Below, in pieces: positions 1-9,493 of a stretch of 64,000 nucleotides of DNA. The stretch spans positions 124,001 to 188,000 of the forward strand of contig NCEA01000003.1 of assembly GCA_002280515.1 (NCBI GenBank), read 5' to 3'. Below the pieces are notes generated by a model. The model ran no database searches and was not told the DNA's origin. It worked only from the letters and a program-made list of their open reading frames with translations. The stretch is from Rhodobacterales bacterium 32-67-9. GTDB lineage: Bacteria; Pseudomonadota; Alphaproteobacteria; Rhodobacterales; Rhodobacteraceae. A program made the position numbers and the translations under genes. Positions within the stretch are counted from its first letter, which is position 1; each line of letters opens with the position of its first letter.

Positions 1-549
1 GGCACGGAGTTCCGCCTGATCGGCGTCCACATCAAGTCGAAGGCGCCGCATGGGGCCAACAGCGAGGCACAGGTCAAGCGGCTTGCCATCGACAACCGTC
101 GAAAACAGCTCGCGCAGTGCATCTGGCTCAGGGAACGGGTACTGGAGCATCTGAAGGCCGGCGAGAGCCTTCTGGTGATGGGCGATTTCAACGATGGTCC
201 GGGGCTTGACGAGTACGAAAAGCTCTTCGGCCGGTCCGGGGTGGAAATCGTGCTCGGCTGGGACGAGCCGCGCGAGACGCGGCTATTCGATCCGAACGCG
301 CGGGTGGCCTTCGGCAAGAAGCTTGCCGCGATGCCGTCGACGGCACGCTTCTATCTCGACGACAAGGGCCAGTACTTCTCGGCCCTGCTCGACTACATCA
401 TGGTCTCGCCCGATCTGCGCGCGAAGGCGCCGAAATGGCGGATCTGGCATCCGTTCGACGATACCGGCTGCTACCGGGTGCCGGAACTGCGGGAGGCGCT
501 GCTGACCGCGTCGGACCATTTTCCGGTCACGATCGACATCGACCTCTGA
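1..549 (+). CDS. Endonuclease/exonuclease/phosphatase family protein, C-terminal part (5' end outside window)
   Basis: Frame 1 is open from the first base to a TGA at 547-549, giving about 182 residues of C-terminal sequence. The fragment shows the signatures of the EEP (DNase I-like) superfamily: VHIKSK near the start, VMGDFND around residues 58-64 (the Asp-x-Asn metal and phosphate-binding motif) and SDHFPV near the C-terminus (catalytic Asp-His pair). Members hydrolyse phosphodiester or phosphomonoester bonds in nucleic acids, lipids or sugars. The substrate cannot be inferred, and the missing N-terminus would show whether the protein is secreted. Confidence 0.88.
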   Translation, partial: GTEFRLIGVHIKSKAPHGANSEAQVKRLAIDNRRKQLAQCIWLRERVLEHLKAGESLLVMGDFNDGPGLDEYEKLFGRSGVEIVLGWDEPRETRLFDPNARVAFGKKLAAMPSTARFYLDDKGQYFSALLDYIMVSPDLRAKAPKWRIWHPFDDTGCYRVPELREALLTASDHFPVTIDIDL

Positions 550-569
550 CCCGGCCCTGTAAAACCGGG
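550..569 (+). terminator. Hairpin after the EEP gene
   Basis: CCCGG at 550-554 pairs with CCGGG at 565-569 across a 10-nt loop, immediately after the EEP stop codon. The stem is short and there is no clear T-run, so this is a weak terminator candidate. Confidence 0.35.
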
Positions 570-580
570 CGCGGATCGAC

Positions 581-586
581 TATAAT
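581..586 (+). promoter_or_regulatory. Consensus -10 box TATAAT just upstream of an ATG
   Basis: A perfect TATAAT lies at 581-586 and the ATG of the next gene starts at 593. A start site seven bases after the box would fall on the A of the ATG, giving a leaderless mRNA. A -35 box at normal spacing is poor (around 558-563), and no good Shine-Dalgarno precedes the ATG. Confidence 0.4.
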
Positions 587-592
587 AAGAGT

Positions 593-955
593 ATGAAACG
601 GATTGCCTCTGCCCTGGCCGTTCTGGCCATTGCCGCGTCGCCTGCATTTGGCGAAGACGCGGATTTGGGTGCGAGTCCGAGCGCCGAGGAAGGCTTCAGC
701 CTTCTAGAAGAGGGCGCGAAGATCATCCTGCGTTCGATGATGGACGAGGTCGAGCCAGCGCTGAAGGATTTCCAGCGGGATTTCGGCGCGGCGATGGACG
801 AGATGGGGCCGGCGCTTGGCCAGCTTGTCGAGATGATCGGCGATATCCGCAACTACCACGCGCCCGAGATGCTGCCGAACGGCGACATCATCATCCGCCG
901 CAAGAGCCCGGCGGAACTTGCGGCCCCCCAACCGGGCGAAGAGATCGAGATCTGA
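593..955 (+). CDS. Small secreted hypothetical protein
   Basis: This 120-aa protein begins with a clear Sec signal peptide: Lys-Arg, a hydrophobic stretch to about residue 18, then an Ala-x-Ala-like cleavage region ending PAFG. The mature part is acidic and predicted helical (LEEGAKIILRSMMDEVEPAL), with a C-terminal segment containing NGDIIIRRK. I recognise it only as a short periplasmic protein type common in Rhodobacteraceae, whose 'AAA+ ATPase' database labels are not supported here because there is no P-loop. The preceding TATAAT suggests its own promoter and possibly leaderless translation. Function unknown. Confidence 0.75.
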   Translation: MKRIASALAVLAIAASPAFGEDADLGASPSAEEGFSLLEEGAKIILRSMMDEVEPALKDFQRDFGAAMDEMGPALGQLVEMIGDIRNYHAPEMLPNGDIIIRRKSPAELAAPQPGEEIEI

Positions 956-1025
956 TCCGGCGGACGGGGTCGAGTGGGTTGAAACCCGCCTTGGGTGATT
1001 ACGACACCCTGGCCCGCTACAGAGA

Positions 1026-2573
1026 TTAGGCGTTGACCAGCGTCACCTTCGCCTCGGCGCCAAGCGCGTCGGCGAGCGATTTGAACCTGGCCTGCGCCAC
1101 CTCGCCGAAAAGTGCTTCGGACCGGGCGTTGAGCCTCAGTTCCAGCACCTTCTTCTTCGGCCGCCAGACCAGTGTCCCGGCCTCCTCTGGCGATTTCACC
1201 GCGAACATCGCGCCAAAGCGCATTGCTTTGCCGAGAACCTCGGCCTCCTGGATCTGATGCGCGTTCAGAAGCGTGAAGAGCGGCTCAAGCCGCGATCCCG
1301 CGCGGGAATTCTTGTAGCGGTGCAGGAGCGCGAGACCGAGAAAGACCCGTTCCTGGTGGCTGAGCCCGCCGAGATTGGCGCGCGTGGCATTGTCGAAGCA
1401 GACCTCGGCCCGGTAGTCGGGATGCGCCCGCCAGGTGGTGTCGTGCAAGAGGCAGGCGGCCTTCACGATCCGCAGCCGCTCCTCGCTCGCCGCAGCGAAG
1501 AGCGGCAGGATGAAGGCGTAGAGCTTCTTGCCGAAGCCCGGCATCCGCGCCATCGTCCGTTCGGCGTAGCGGCAGGCCTCGACCAGCGGGTCGCGCATGC
1601 GCAGCCGGTCGGGCATCTGTTCGTACAAGAGTCCCTCGCGGATCCCGTAGGACGAGACGTCGATTTCCTTCGGATGGAAGGTCAGGACCAGTTGGCGCAG
1701 CACCTGAGACGCGAGCGGCACGAGGTCCATCCGCGCGGCCGAGGTGCCGGTGCGGGCCCGGAGGGCGTCGATGTCGTTCTCGGCAATCCAGTTCACGGTT
1801 TGCAGAACCGATTGCGGTCCCATCCGGTATTCGTGCAGCACCGTCATCGGGTACTTGCGCCGTTCCATGTCGAGCCGGGCAAAGGCACGCCAGGAGCCAC
1901 CGACAAGGTAGATGCGGTCATGTCCGGTGCCGACCTCGGCGGCGAGCTTCTCCACGGTTTCGCGGATGTAGGCCGCAAGGCCCTTCTTGCCCCCCGGCAC
2001 CTGCTGGAGCCGGAACGGGCCAAGCGGCGAGGTCACGCGGCGGCCGACCTTGCCGCCCGAGACCTCGGCGAGTTCCATCGAGTTTCCACCGATGTCGCAG
2101 ACAAGGCCCTCGGCCTCGGGCCAGCCGAGGAGCACGCCTTGCGCCGAAAGCCGCGCCTCTTCCTGGCCGTCGATGACCCAGAGTTTGAGCCCGGTCGCGC
2201 GTTCGACCTCGGCCTGGAATTCCGGCCCGTCCTCGGCCTCGCGCACCGCGGCGGTGGCAACACAAGTGAGGGGCGGCAGGTTCATGCCCCTGGCAAGGGC
2301 CGCGAACCGTTTCAGCGCGTCAAGCGCCCGGACCCGGCCCTGCGGGCTTAGCCGCCCTGTCTGCGCCAGGCCCTGGCCAAGGCCCGCCATGACCTTTTCG
2401 TTGTAGAAATAGGCCGGGCTGCGCGCCGCGCCGTCGAACACCACGAGCCGGACCGAGTTTGAGCCGACATCGACCACGCCCACCCGCTCCAGCGCCCGGG
2501 TCGAGGGGTCGTCGAAGAGCGGCCGTCCGAACGGTCCCCACTCCTCGCCACGTGTCTCGCTTTTCGCGTCCAT
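1026..2573 (-). CDS. ppx: Exopolyphosphatase, Ppx/GppA family
   Basis: Predicted 515-aa enzyme that removes terminal phosphates from polyphosphate (or pppGpp). The N-terminus has the ASKHA phosphate-1 motif VVDVGSNSVRLVVFDG, followed by VATAAVREAEDG and the phosphate-2 region VCDIGGNSMELAEV. The C-terminal half is the helical HD-like extension with LLHDTTWRAHPDY. The start at 2573 is chosen because GGAGGG lies about 8 nt upstream; an in-frame start at 2618 has no ribosome site and adds 15 basic residues. It lies 55 bp downstream of ppk on the same strand, so polyphosphate synthesis and degradation are probably cotranscribed. Confidence 0.9.
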   Translation of the reverse strand: MDAKSETRGEEWGPFGRPLFDDPSTRALERVGVVDVGSNSVRLVVFDGAARSPAYFYNEKVMAGLGQGLAQTGRLSPQGRVRALDALKRFAALARGMNLPPLTCVATAAVREAEDGPEFQAEVERATGLKLWVIDGQEEARLSAQGVLLGWPEAEGLVCDIGGNSMELAEVSGGKVGRRVTSPLGPFRLQQVPGGKKGLAAYIRETVEKLAAEVGTGHDRIYLVGGSWRAFARLDMERRKYPMTVLHEYRMGPQSVLQTVNWIAENDIDALRARTGTSAARMDLVPLASQVLRQLVLTFHPKEIDVSSYGIREGLLYEQMPDRLRMRDPLVEACRYAERTMARMPGFGKKLYAFILPLFAAASEERLRIVKAACLLHDTTWRAHPDYRAEVCFDNATRANLGGLSHQERVFLGLALLHRYKNSRAGSRLEPLFTLLNAHQIQEAEVLGKAMRFGAMFAVKSPEEAGTLVWRPKKKVLELRLNARSEALFGEVAQARFKSLADALGAEAKVTLVNA

Positions 2574-2628
2574 GGCCTTCGCCCTCCGGGGCTTTCGGGA
2601 TTCGCGGCTCCGTCCCACGCTTTACCCT

Positions 2629-4794
2629 TCAATCCATCGAATGGGCAAGCTTCGGCACGTCCTTGGCCCCGGCCGAGCCGCGCCCGGACAGCGAGGGGTT
2701 TTCCATGAAGAAGCGGTGGCAGTTGAAGATATCGTCGCGTCCGTCGGGCAGGTCGCGGACATAGCGGCCGTCGGGGCCGAGCACCCAGCTCTGCGCCTCG
2801 TCGGCGAGGTTGGCGGCCATGATCTGGCTGACGATCTGCGCCTTCACGGTGTCGTTCCTGATCTCGACCAGCGTCTCCACCCGGCGGCTGAGGTTGCGGC
2901 CCATCCAGTCGGCGGAAGAGATGAAGACCCGCGCCTTCTTGGAGGGCAGCCCGTGTCCGTTGCCGAAGCAGACGATGCGGCTGTGCTCCAGGAAACGGCC
3001 GACGATGGACTTCACCCGGATGTTCTCGCTCAAGCCCTTGATGCCGGGGCGGAGGCCGCAGATGCCGCGCACCACAAGCTGGATCTTCACCCCGGCCTGC
3101 GAGGCGGCGTAAAGCGCGTCGATCACGTCCGGCTCGATCACGGAGTTCATCTTGGCCCAGATTTCGGCCGGCTTGCCGGCGCGGGCGTGGTCCGCCTCGG
3201 CCGCGATCAGTTCCAGAAGACGCGGCTTCAGCGAGATCGGAGAGATGGCGATATTCTCCAGCCCCTCGGGCTGCACATAGCCGGACAGGTAGTTGAAGAC
3301 CTTGGTCGCATCGCGTCCGAGTGCCGGGTCGCAGGTGAAAAACGACAGGTCCGTGTAGATCCGCGCGGTGATCGGGTGGTAGTTGCCGGTGCCGTAATGG
3401 GTATAGGTGACAAGGTTCTCACCCTCACGCCGGACCACGGTCGAGATCTTGGCATGGGTCTTGTAGTTGATGAACCCGTAGACGACATGGGCGCCGGCGC
3501 GTTCCAGCCGTCGCGACTGGCGGATGTTCGCGGCCTCGTCGAAGCGCGCCTTCAGTTCGACAAGCGCCGTCACCGATTTCCCCGCCTCCGCCGCATCGCA
3601 AAGCGCCGCGACGATCGGGCTGTCCTGCGAGGTGCGGTAGAGCGTCTGCTTGATCGCCAGCACATTGGGGTCCGCCGCCGCCTGGTTGAGAAAGCGGATC
3701 ACCATGTCGAAGGTCTCGTAAGGATGGTGCAGCAGCATGTCCTTCTGGCGGATCGCCGCGAACATGTCGCCGTCGTGGTCCTGCACCCGCTCCGGCACGC
3801 GCGGCGTGAAGGAGGGCCATTGCAGGTCGCGCCGGCTGTCGAGCACCAGTTCCTTGAGGTCGGCCATGCCGACCATGCCCTTGACCTCGATCACCTCGTC
3901 CGGGGTGACGGCCAGTTCCTCCATGATCAGCGCCCGCAAGGCCTCGGGCGCGCCCGCGGTGATCTTCATCCGGATCACCTGACCACGCCGGCGCCGCTTC
4001 AGCGCGGTCTCGAATTCGCGGACCAGATCCTCGGCCTCGTCCTCGACCTCCAGATCGCTGTCGCGCAGGACGCGGAAGGTGCAGTGGCCGGTGTCGCGAT
4101 AGCCGGGGAAGAGCGAGCCGAGATGGAGGAGGAGCAGTTCCTCCATCGGCAGGAAGCGCTTGCCGCCGGGCAGGGCCACGAAGCGGGCGATCTGCTGCGG
4201 GATAGGCAAGAGCGCCTGAAGGTGGCGCCGGTCGGTCGCGCGCTCAAGCTCCAGCGCGAGGCAGAAGCCGGTGTTGGGGATGAACGGGAACGGGTGGGCG
4301 GGGTCGATAGCCAGCGGCGAGAGGACCGGAAAGACCCGGTTGAGGAAGTAGTCGGCAAGGAATTCCTCGTCCCTCTTGGTCAGCTTCGGTCGGGTCAGAA
4401 GCGTGATCCCTGCCGCCTCCATCTCCCGCCGGAGCTTGTTCCAGACCGTCTGCTGCATCAGCATCAGCCGGCGCGCGTCGTCGTTTATGAGCTTGAGCTG
4501 TTCGGCCGGGCTGAGGCCGTCGTCGGAGGGCAGCGCGTTGCCCTCGCGGACCAGTTCGCGCAGGCCGGCGACGCGGACGGTGTAGAACTCGTCGAGGTTG
4601 GTCGCCGAGATCGACAGGAACCGCACCCGCTCCAAGAGCGGCACGCGCGGGTTGCGCGCCTCGTCGAGGACGCGCCAGTTGAAAGCGAGCCAACTCATTT
4701 CGCGGTTGAAGAACCGGCGCGCGCCGGCGGTCTCTGCCTCGGGCAGCGATACGGGCGCGGGGAAGGGGGCCTTGAGGAAATCTGCCTGGGTCAT
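2629..4794 (-). CDS. ppk: Polyphosphate kinase 1
   Basis: A 721-aa enzyme that reversibly transfers the gamma-phosphate of ATP to a growing polyphosphate chain. The N-terminal domain has [19 protein letters not shown] and [12 protein letters not shown], typical of PPK1. The catalytic phospholipase-D-like domains contain [14 protein letters not shown] (the autophosphorylated His region) and the second His region [30 protein letters not shown] is also diagnostic. Length matches the family (about 690-730 aa). It is followed by ppx and preceded by hdaA and an AI-2E permease, a gene order common in alphaproteobacteria. Confidence 0.96.
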   Translation of the reverse strand: MTQADFLKAPFPAPVSLPEAETAGARRFFNREMSWLAFNWRVLDEARNPRVPLLERVRFLSISATNLDEFYTVRVAGLRELVREGNALPSDDGLSPAEQLKLINDDARRLMLMQQTVWNKLRREMEAAGITLLTRPKLTKRDEEFLADYFLNRVFPVLSPLAIDPAHPFPFIPNTGFCLALELERATDRRHLQALLPIPQQIARFVALPGGKRFLPMEELLLLHLGSLFPGYRDTGHCTFRVLRDSDLEVEDEAEDLVREFETALKRRRRGQVIRMKITAGAPEALRALIMEELAVTPDEVIEVKGMVGMADLKELVLDSRRDLQWPSFTPRVPERVQDHDGDMFAAIRQKDMLLHHPYETFDMVIRFLNQAAADPNVLAIKQTLYRTSQDSPIVAALCDAAEAGKSVTALVELKARFDEAANIRQSRRLERAGAHVVYGFINYKTHAKISTVVRREGENLVTYTHYGTGNYHPITARIYTDLSFFTCDPALGRDATKVFNYLSGYVQPEGLENIAISPISLKPRLLELIAAEADHARAGKPAEIWAKMNSVIEPDVIDALYAASQAGVKIQLVVRGICGLRPGIKGLSENIRVKSIVGRFLEHSRIVCFGNGHGLPSKKARVFISSADWMGRNLSRRVETLVEIRNDTVKAQIVSQIMAANLADEAQSWVLGPDGRYVRDLPDGRDDIFNCHRFFMENPSLSGRGSAGAKDVPKLAHSMD

Positions 4795-4846
4795 GTGCGG
4801 CTTATCGGTCCCACTACGTAAAGGTTTTATGTCGCGCGCGCGGATA

Positions 4847-5518
4847 TCATGGCGCGTCCGTGTCGTCGCTGTCCAGCACCTCGGCGGCCAGCGCCCGCGT
4901 CACGGCGCCGCCCCTTGCCAGCGCCCGCGCGTCCAGCTCGGCGACCAGCCGGCGGGCGGCGGCGAAGGAGCGGTCCATGCGCGGCAAAAGCCAGTCGATG
5001 AGTGTCGGCGCCACCGCGATCTGGCGGTCGGCGAAAAGCTTGACAAGCACCGCCGCCAGAAGCGCGTCATCGGGCGGCAGAAGGGTCGCCGTCGTCGTCG
5101 CCTCCATCCGGCTGGCGAGGTCGGGCAGGGTCAGGCCCCAGAGCCGGGGCGCGGCACCCGCGGTCAGCAACAGCCGGCCGCCGCGCGCAAGGACATGGTT
5201 GTGCAGGTGAAAGAGCGCGGTCTCCGCCGCCCGGTCGCCGGCAATGCGCTCGGCATCCTCGACGACGAGCGCGAGGTCGTCGGGCGGCTGGCCGGGCAGG
5301 GCGGTTGCGTCCAGGACCCGCGCCCGCGTCTCGGTCGCCCAGACCTGGGCCAGGTGGCTCTTGCCGGCGCCTTCCGGGCCGACCAGCAGCATCTTGCCCT
5401 CCGGCCAGCCGCCCGCGTCGAGCGCGGCGAGGGCCAGCGCGTTGGACGGCGAGACGAAGAAATCCCCGCGCCCCAGTGCGGGGCGCACCGGCAGGTCGAA
5501 GGTCAGCTGGCGCGGCAT
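4847..5518 (-). CDS. hdaA: DnaA-related regulatory inactivator HdaA
   Basis: A 223-aa protein with only the AAA+ part of DnaA and no C-terminal DNA-binding domain. It starts [20 protein letters not shown]; QLxF is the short clamp-binding motif found at the start of Hda proteins. The P-loop is [11 protein letters not shown] around residue 45, and a Walker B-like VVEDAER follows. In Caulobacter and relatives HdaA works with the beta clamp to promote DnaA-ATP hydrolysis and prevent over-initiation. The start at 5518 follows the stop of the upstream permease gene after one base, so the two are translationally linked. Confidence 0.88.
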   Translation of the reverse strand: MPRQLTFDLPVRPALGRGDFFVSPSNALALAALDAGGWPEGKMLLVGPEGAGKSHLAQVWATETRARVLDATALPGQPPDDLALVVEDAERIAGDRAAETALFHLHNHVLARGGRLLLTAGAAPRLWGLTLPDLASRMEATTTATLLPPDDALLAAVLVKLFADRQIAVAPTLIDWLLPRMDRSFAAARRLVAELDARALARGGAVTRALAAEVLDSDDTDAP

Positions 5519-5519
5519 G

Positions 5520-6587
5520 TCAGTGGTCGTCCTCCGTCGACAGGCCCTTGTAGAGGCGGCTGTCGAGGTATCGTGAGATCCCGAACCGGGTGAAAACCCC
5601 GATGGCGGCGGCGACCGGCACGGCGACCAGCATGCCGACGAAGCCGAAGAGCGTGCCGAAAGCCGACAGTGCGAACAGGAGCCACACCGGGTGCAGCCCG
5701 ACCGAACTGCCGACGAGCTTCGGGGTGATGATGTTACCTTCAAGGAATTGGCCGACGGCGAAGATCCCCGCGATGATGCCGATCGACACCCAGTCGCCCC
5801 AGAACTGGAAGAAGGCGAGGCCGATCGCCAGCGCCCCGCCGATCAGCGCGCCGACATAGGGGATGAAGGTGATGAGCCCGGCAATCGCGCCGACGATCAG
5901 CCCGAAATCGAGCCCTGCCGCCATCAGTGCCACCGAATAGAAGGTGCCGAGGATCAGGCAGACGGAGACCTGGCCGCGGACGAAGCCCGCCAGAACCCGG
6001 TCGATGTCCCGCGCGAGGCCACGGATCATGTCGCGGTGATCGCGCGGCAGCCAGCCGTCGATCTTGGCCACCATGTGATCCCAGTCGAGCAGCAGGTAGA
6101 AGGCGACGACCGGCACCACGACGATGAACACGATCGCGCTGATCACCGACAGGGCCGAGGACAGAAGCCCGCCCGCCAACTGGCCGCCCTTCGACTGGAT
6201 CGTCCGGCCGATCGAGCTCAGCGTCTCGCGCACGACGCTTTCCTGATCCATGATCGAGGGGAATTTGGCGGTCAGGAAGCCCTGCAACTCGCCGAAGATC
6301 GTCGGCGCGGCGTTGACGAGCTGCACGAGCTGGCGCACCAGCATCGGCACGACGAGGAGCGCCAGAAGCACGAAGAGCAGCAATGCGATGATCGAGATGA
6401 CCGAGGTCGCCGCCGTCCGGCTCAGCCCAACGCGCTCCAGCCGGTCGGCAATCGGGTCGAGGAAATAGGCCACCGCGCCGCCGACGACGAACGGCAGGAT
6501 GACGTTGCCAAGGCCCCAGAGCACGACGAAGAAGATCGCCGCCGCGACGCCCCAATATTTCAACTGTTGCCGCGCCGGCAAGGCCAT
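5520..6587 (-). CDS. AI-2E family transporter (PerM-like permease)
   Basis: A 355-aa integral membrane protein of the AI-2 exporter/PerM family. The N-terminus has paired hydrophobic segments (about residues 12-35 and 60-85), a soluble region follows, and the C-terminal half has several helices including FIPYVGALIGGALAIGLAFF and the family-typical LEGNIITPKLVG. Individual members have been linked to autoinducer-2, Na+/H+ exchange or other exports, so the substrate is not assigned. It precedes hdaA with a one-base gap and is divergent from the PPDK-like gene. Confidence 0.88.
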   Translation of the reverse strand: MALPARQQLKYWGVAAAIFFVVLWGLGNVILPFVVGGAVAYFLDPIADRLERVGLSRTAATSVISIIALLLFVLLALLVVPMLVRQLVQLVNAAPTIFGELQGFLTAKFPSIMDQESVVRETLSSIGRTIQSKGGQLAGGLLSSALSVISAIVFIVVVPVVAFYLLLDWDHMVAKIDGWLPRDHRDMIRGLARDIDRVLAGFVRGQVSVCLILGTFYSVALMAAGLDFGLIVGAIAGLITFIPYVGALIGGALAIGLAFFQFWGDWVSIGIIAGIFAVGQFLEGNIITPKLVGSSVGLHPVWLLFALSAFGTLFGFVGMLVAVPVAAAIGVFTRFGISRYLDSRLYKGLSTEDDH

Positions 6588-6752
6588 GCGTCCGCTCCGT
6601 TTCCTTCGGGCAAGTCATGACCGAAGCGCGGCCCCGGTGCAAGCGCAGGCCCGCGCGTGCCGCCCGTTCCCCCTCGAATCCGGCGAAGGACCGCTTTCCC
6701 TTGCGCCGAATCGGCAGGCGCGTATTCTGCCGCCGACCAAGGGAACGCCGCA

Positions 6753-9287
6753 GTGCAGAAACATGCCGTCTTCGCCGAATTCACGGAAATCACGTCGACC
6801 TCGGCGATAGATACCGCGCGGCATGGCTGGCGGGCGAAATGTCTGCAGCGGCTGATCCGGATCGACCTGCCAGTGCCGCGGACCGTGGCACTGCCTTGCG
6901 AGACGGTGCGGCTTATCGCGACCGGCCAGATGCCCGACACCGAGAAGCTTGCGGCGATCTTCGCCGGCGCCCTCGTTTCGATCCGGCCGTCGCCGGCCAA
7001 TCCCGACTGGGGCGGGCCGGGGACGGTGCTGAACGTCGGCATGAACGCCGCCAAGCATGCGGAACTGGTCCGCGACCACGGCGCGGCCCATGCCAATGCG
7101 CTCTATCTCGGCTTCGTGCAATCCTACGCGATCCATGTCGCGCGGCTCGATCCCGACATGTTCACCGCCGAACCCTCCGCCGAGGCGCTCGCCGCGGCGC
7201 TGGCTGCCTATGAGGCGGAGATGGACGAGGGGTTCCCGCAGTCGCCCGCCAAGCAGCTTGGCGAGGTGCTCCGCTCAATGGCGCGGGCGTGGGAAGGCAC
7301 GACCGCGCGGCTCCTGCGCGAGGCGAAGGGTGCGCCGGCCGATGCCGCACTCGGTCTTGTCGTGCAGGAAATGGCGCAGCCGGTCGGGCCGGGACTCTCG
7401 GGGTCCGGCACCATCCAGTTGTTCGAGCCGGTGACCGGCGCGCCGCAGGTCACGGGGCGGTTTCGCGGGCTCAACCCCGCCAACCGCAAGGCCGAGGAGA
7501 CGCTCTATCTCGTGAAGGACAAGCGCGGCCATTCTCTGGAAGAGGCCGCGCCCGAGGTCTTCGCCCGGCTTCAGGACCATTGTCGCATCTGCCGCGAACG
7601 TCTGCGCGAGGAGATGCTGATCGAATTTGCCCTCGAGAACGGCGCGCTGAAGGTCATCGACGCGGTCAAGATGCAGCGTTCGTCGCGCGCGGCAGTGCGG
7701 ATTGCGGTGACGCTGGCGCAGGACAAGATCATCAGCCGGGAGGAGGCGATCCTCCGGGTCGAGCCGCGCGCCCTGTCCGAACTTCTGCACTACCAGGTCG
7801 ATCCGCGCCTGCCGCGCGACCGGGTGGCGCGCGGGATCGCGGCAAGCCCCGGGGCCGCCTCCGGCAAGATCGTGTTCTCGGCCGCCGACGCCCAGGCCGC
7901 CGCCGCGCGCGACGAACGCTGCATCCTTGTCCGCCGCGAAACCGCGCCAGAGGATATCCGCGGCATGCATGCCGCCGTAGCCGTCCTGACCGAACGCGGC
8001 GGCATCACCAGCCACGCCGCCGTTATCGCGCGCGGCCTCGGCCTGCCGTGCATTGTCGGTGCGTCGGATCTCAGCCTCAATTCCCGCGACAAGGTTCTTA
8101 AGGTCCGCGATGGCAGGACCTTCCGCGAAGGCGATGTGATTACCGTCGACGGCACCAACGGCGAGGTGCTGGCCGGCACCGCCGAGATGCTGGAACCCGC
8201 GCTCGACGAATGGTTCACGACGCTCCTGCACTGGGCCGACAACGTCCGCGACATCGGGGTGCGCGGCAATGCCGACACGCCCGACGACGCCCGCACCGCG
8301 CGGATGTTCGAGGCCGAGGGGATCGGGCTTTGCCGCACCGAGCACATGTTCTTCGACGAAGACCGGCTGACGGTGATGCGCGAGATGATCTTCGCCGACA
8401 CGGTGAAGGACCGGAAAGTGGCGCTCGACCGGCTCTTGCCGATGCAGCGCGCCGACTTCATCGCGCTTTTCGACATCATGGCGGGGCTGCCGGTCTGCAT
8501 TCGGCTGTTCGACCCGCCGCTCCATGAATTCCTGCCGCAGGACCGCGAAGGCCTGCGCGAACTGGCCGAGGCGCTCGACCGGCCGCTTTCCGAAGTTACC
8601 CGGCGGGTCGAAGCTTTGTCGGAATTCAACCCGATGCTCGGCATGCGCGGGGTCCGTCTCGGGATCACGATACCGGAAATCTACGAGATGCAGGCCCGCG
8701 CGATCTTCGAGGCGACGGTCGAGGCGTCGAAGCGCGGGGCTGCCGTGGTGCCCGAGGTGATGATCCCGCTCGTCTCGGCCAAGCGCGAGGTCGAACTGAT
8801 CAAGACCCGGGTCGACGCCATCGCCGCCGCCGTGCGGACCAGCACCGGGGCGGATTTCGACTATCGGCTCGGCGTCATGGTGGAAACCCCGCGCGCCGCC
8901 CTCCGTGCCGGCGAGATCGCGCAGCACGCGGCGTTCCTGTCGTTCGGGACGAACGACCTGACCCAGATGACCTACGGTCTGTCGCGCGACGACGCCGGTC
9001 GTTTCATGGGCGATTACGTGCAGCAGGGGGTCTACCCTGAGGATCCGTTCCACGTTCTCGACGAGGACGGCGTCGGCGAATTATTGCTTATCGGCAGTAC
9101 GCGCGGGCGCGAAATGCGACCAGATGTGACGCTTTCGGTCTGCGGTGAGCATGGCGGCAACCCGGAATCCATTGCCTTTTGTCGCAGGGCCGGCCTCGAT
9201 TACGTGTCCTGCTCGCCGTTCCGGGTGCCTGTCGCGCGACTCGCTGCTGCACAATTCGCGTTACTTGAACCGCGCGCGGTCACATAA
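6753..9287 (+). CDS. PPDK-like PEP-binding protein with a degenerate ATP-grasp half
   Basis: An 844-aa protein with pyruvate phosphate dikinase layout. The swivelling phosphohistidine domain is intact (ERGGITSHAAVIARGLG, His421), as is the C-terminal PEP/pyruvate barrel: CIRLFDPPLHEFLPQ, MLGMRGVRLGI, GVMVETPRAAL, SFGTNDLTQMTYG and CGEHGGNPESI with the catalytic Cys. The N-terminal nucleotide half is altered: the PPDK glycine-rich GGKG, the FTRNP-type segment and the Gln-Thr-Arg segment near its end are replaced (for example VIDAVKMQR). ATP-driven PPDK activity is therefore doubtful. GTG at 6753 is chosen because AAGGGA lies 8 nt upstream and VQKHAVF looks like a natural start; the upstream in-frame ATG at 6657 lacks a ribosome site. 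Confidence 0.85.
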   Translation: MQKHAVFAEFTEITSTSAIDTARHGWRAKCLQRLIRIDLPVPRTVALPCETVRLIATGQMPDTEKLAAIFAGALVSIRPSPANPDWGGPGTVLNVGMNAAKHAELVRDHGAAHANALYLGFVQSYAIHVARLDPDMFTAEPSAEALAAALAAYEAEMDEGFPQSPAKQLGEVLRSMARAWEGTTARLLREAKGAPADAALGLVVQEMAQPVGPGLSGSGTIQLFEPVTGAPQVTGRFRGLNPANRKAEETLYLVKDKRGHSLEEAAPEVFARLQDHCRICRERLREEMLIEFALENGALKVIDAVKMQRSSRAAVRIAVTLAQDKIISREEAILRVEPRALSELLHYQVDPRLPRDRVARGIAASPGAASGKIVFSAADAQAAAARDERCILVRRETAPEDIRGMHAAVAVLTERGGITSHAAVIARGLGLPCIVGASDLSLNSRDKVLKVRDGRTFREGDVITVDGTNGEVLAGTAEMLEPALDEWFTTLLHWADNVRDIGVRGNADTPDDARTARMFEAEGIGLCRTEHMFFDEDRLTVMREMIFADTVKDRKVALDRLLPMQRADFIALFDIMAGLPVCIRLFDPPLHEFLPQDREGLRELAEALDRPLSEVTRRVEALSEFNPMLGMRGVRLGITIPEIYEMQARAIFEATVEASKRGAAVVPEVMIPLVSAKREVELIKTRVDAIAAAVRTSTGADFDYRLGVMVETPRAALRAGEIAQHAAFLSFGTNDLTQMTYGLSRDDAGRFMGDYVQQGVYPEDPFHVLDEDGVGELLLIGSTRGREMRPDVTLSVCGEHGGNPESIAFCRRAGLDYVSCSPFRVPVARLAAAQFALLEPRAVT

Positions 9288-9345
9288 GCTTCCAGTTTTC
9301 AAAGGCTTGTCGGTGGCATCCGGCGTCGGGCCTGCCCGTCGGGGC

Positions 9346-9382
9346 GTTTCCTGTTTGGAAACATCGGCGCTCCTGCGCCGAT
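9346..9382 (+). terminator. Two adjacent hairpins downstream of the PPDK-like gene
   Basis: GTTTCC (9346-9351) pairs with GGAAAC (9357-9362). Directly after it, ATCGGCGC (9363-9370) pairs perfectly with GCGCCGAT (9375-9382) around TCCT. A short A-run follows, but no strong T-run on the plus strand. Probable transcript end for the gene stopping at 9287. Confidence 0.45.
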
Positions 9383-9493
9383 CAAGTGTGGCAAAAAAGT
9401 CGCAAGGGTGGACGCGACCGGTCGTTTCCGCTATCCCGTCCCGGTCAAAGCCTTGGGGGGCTGCGGCTCGACGAAATAATTCGGGAAAGAACG

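Noticed and set aside
2574-2618. Upstream start for ppx at 2618
   Set aside because: It adds 15 Arg/Lys-rich residues with no ribosome site, whereas 2573 has GGAGGG at good spacing.
2572-4821. 749-aa plus-strand frame opposite ppk
   Set aside because: It is the mirror of ppk codon usage in GC-rich DNA; the antisense product is low-complexity and ppk is unmistakable.
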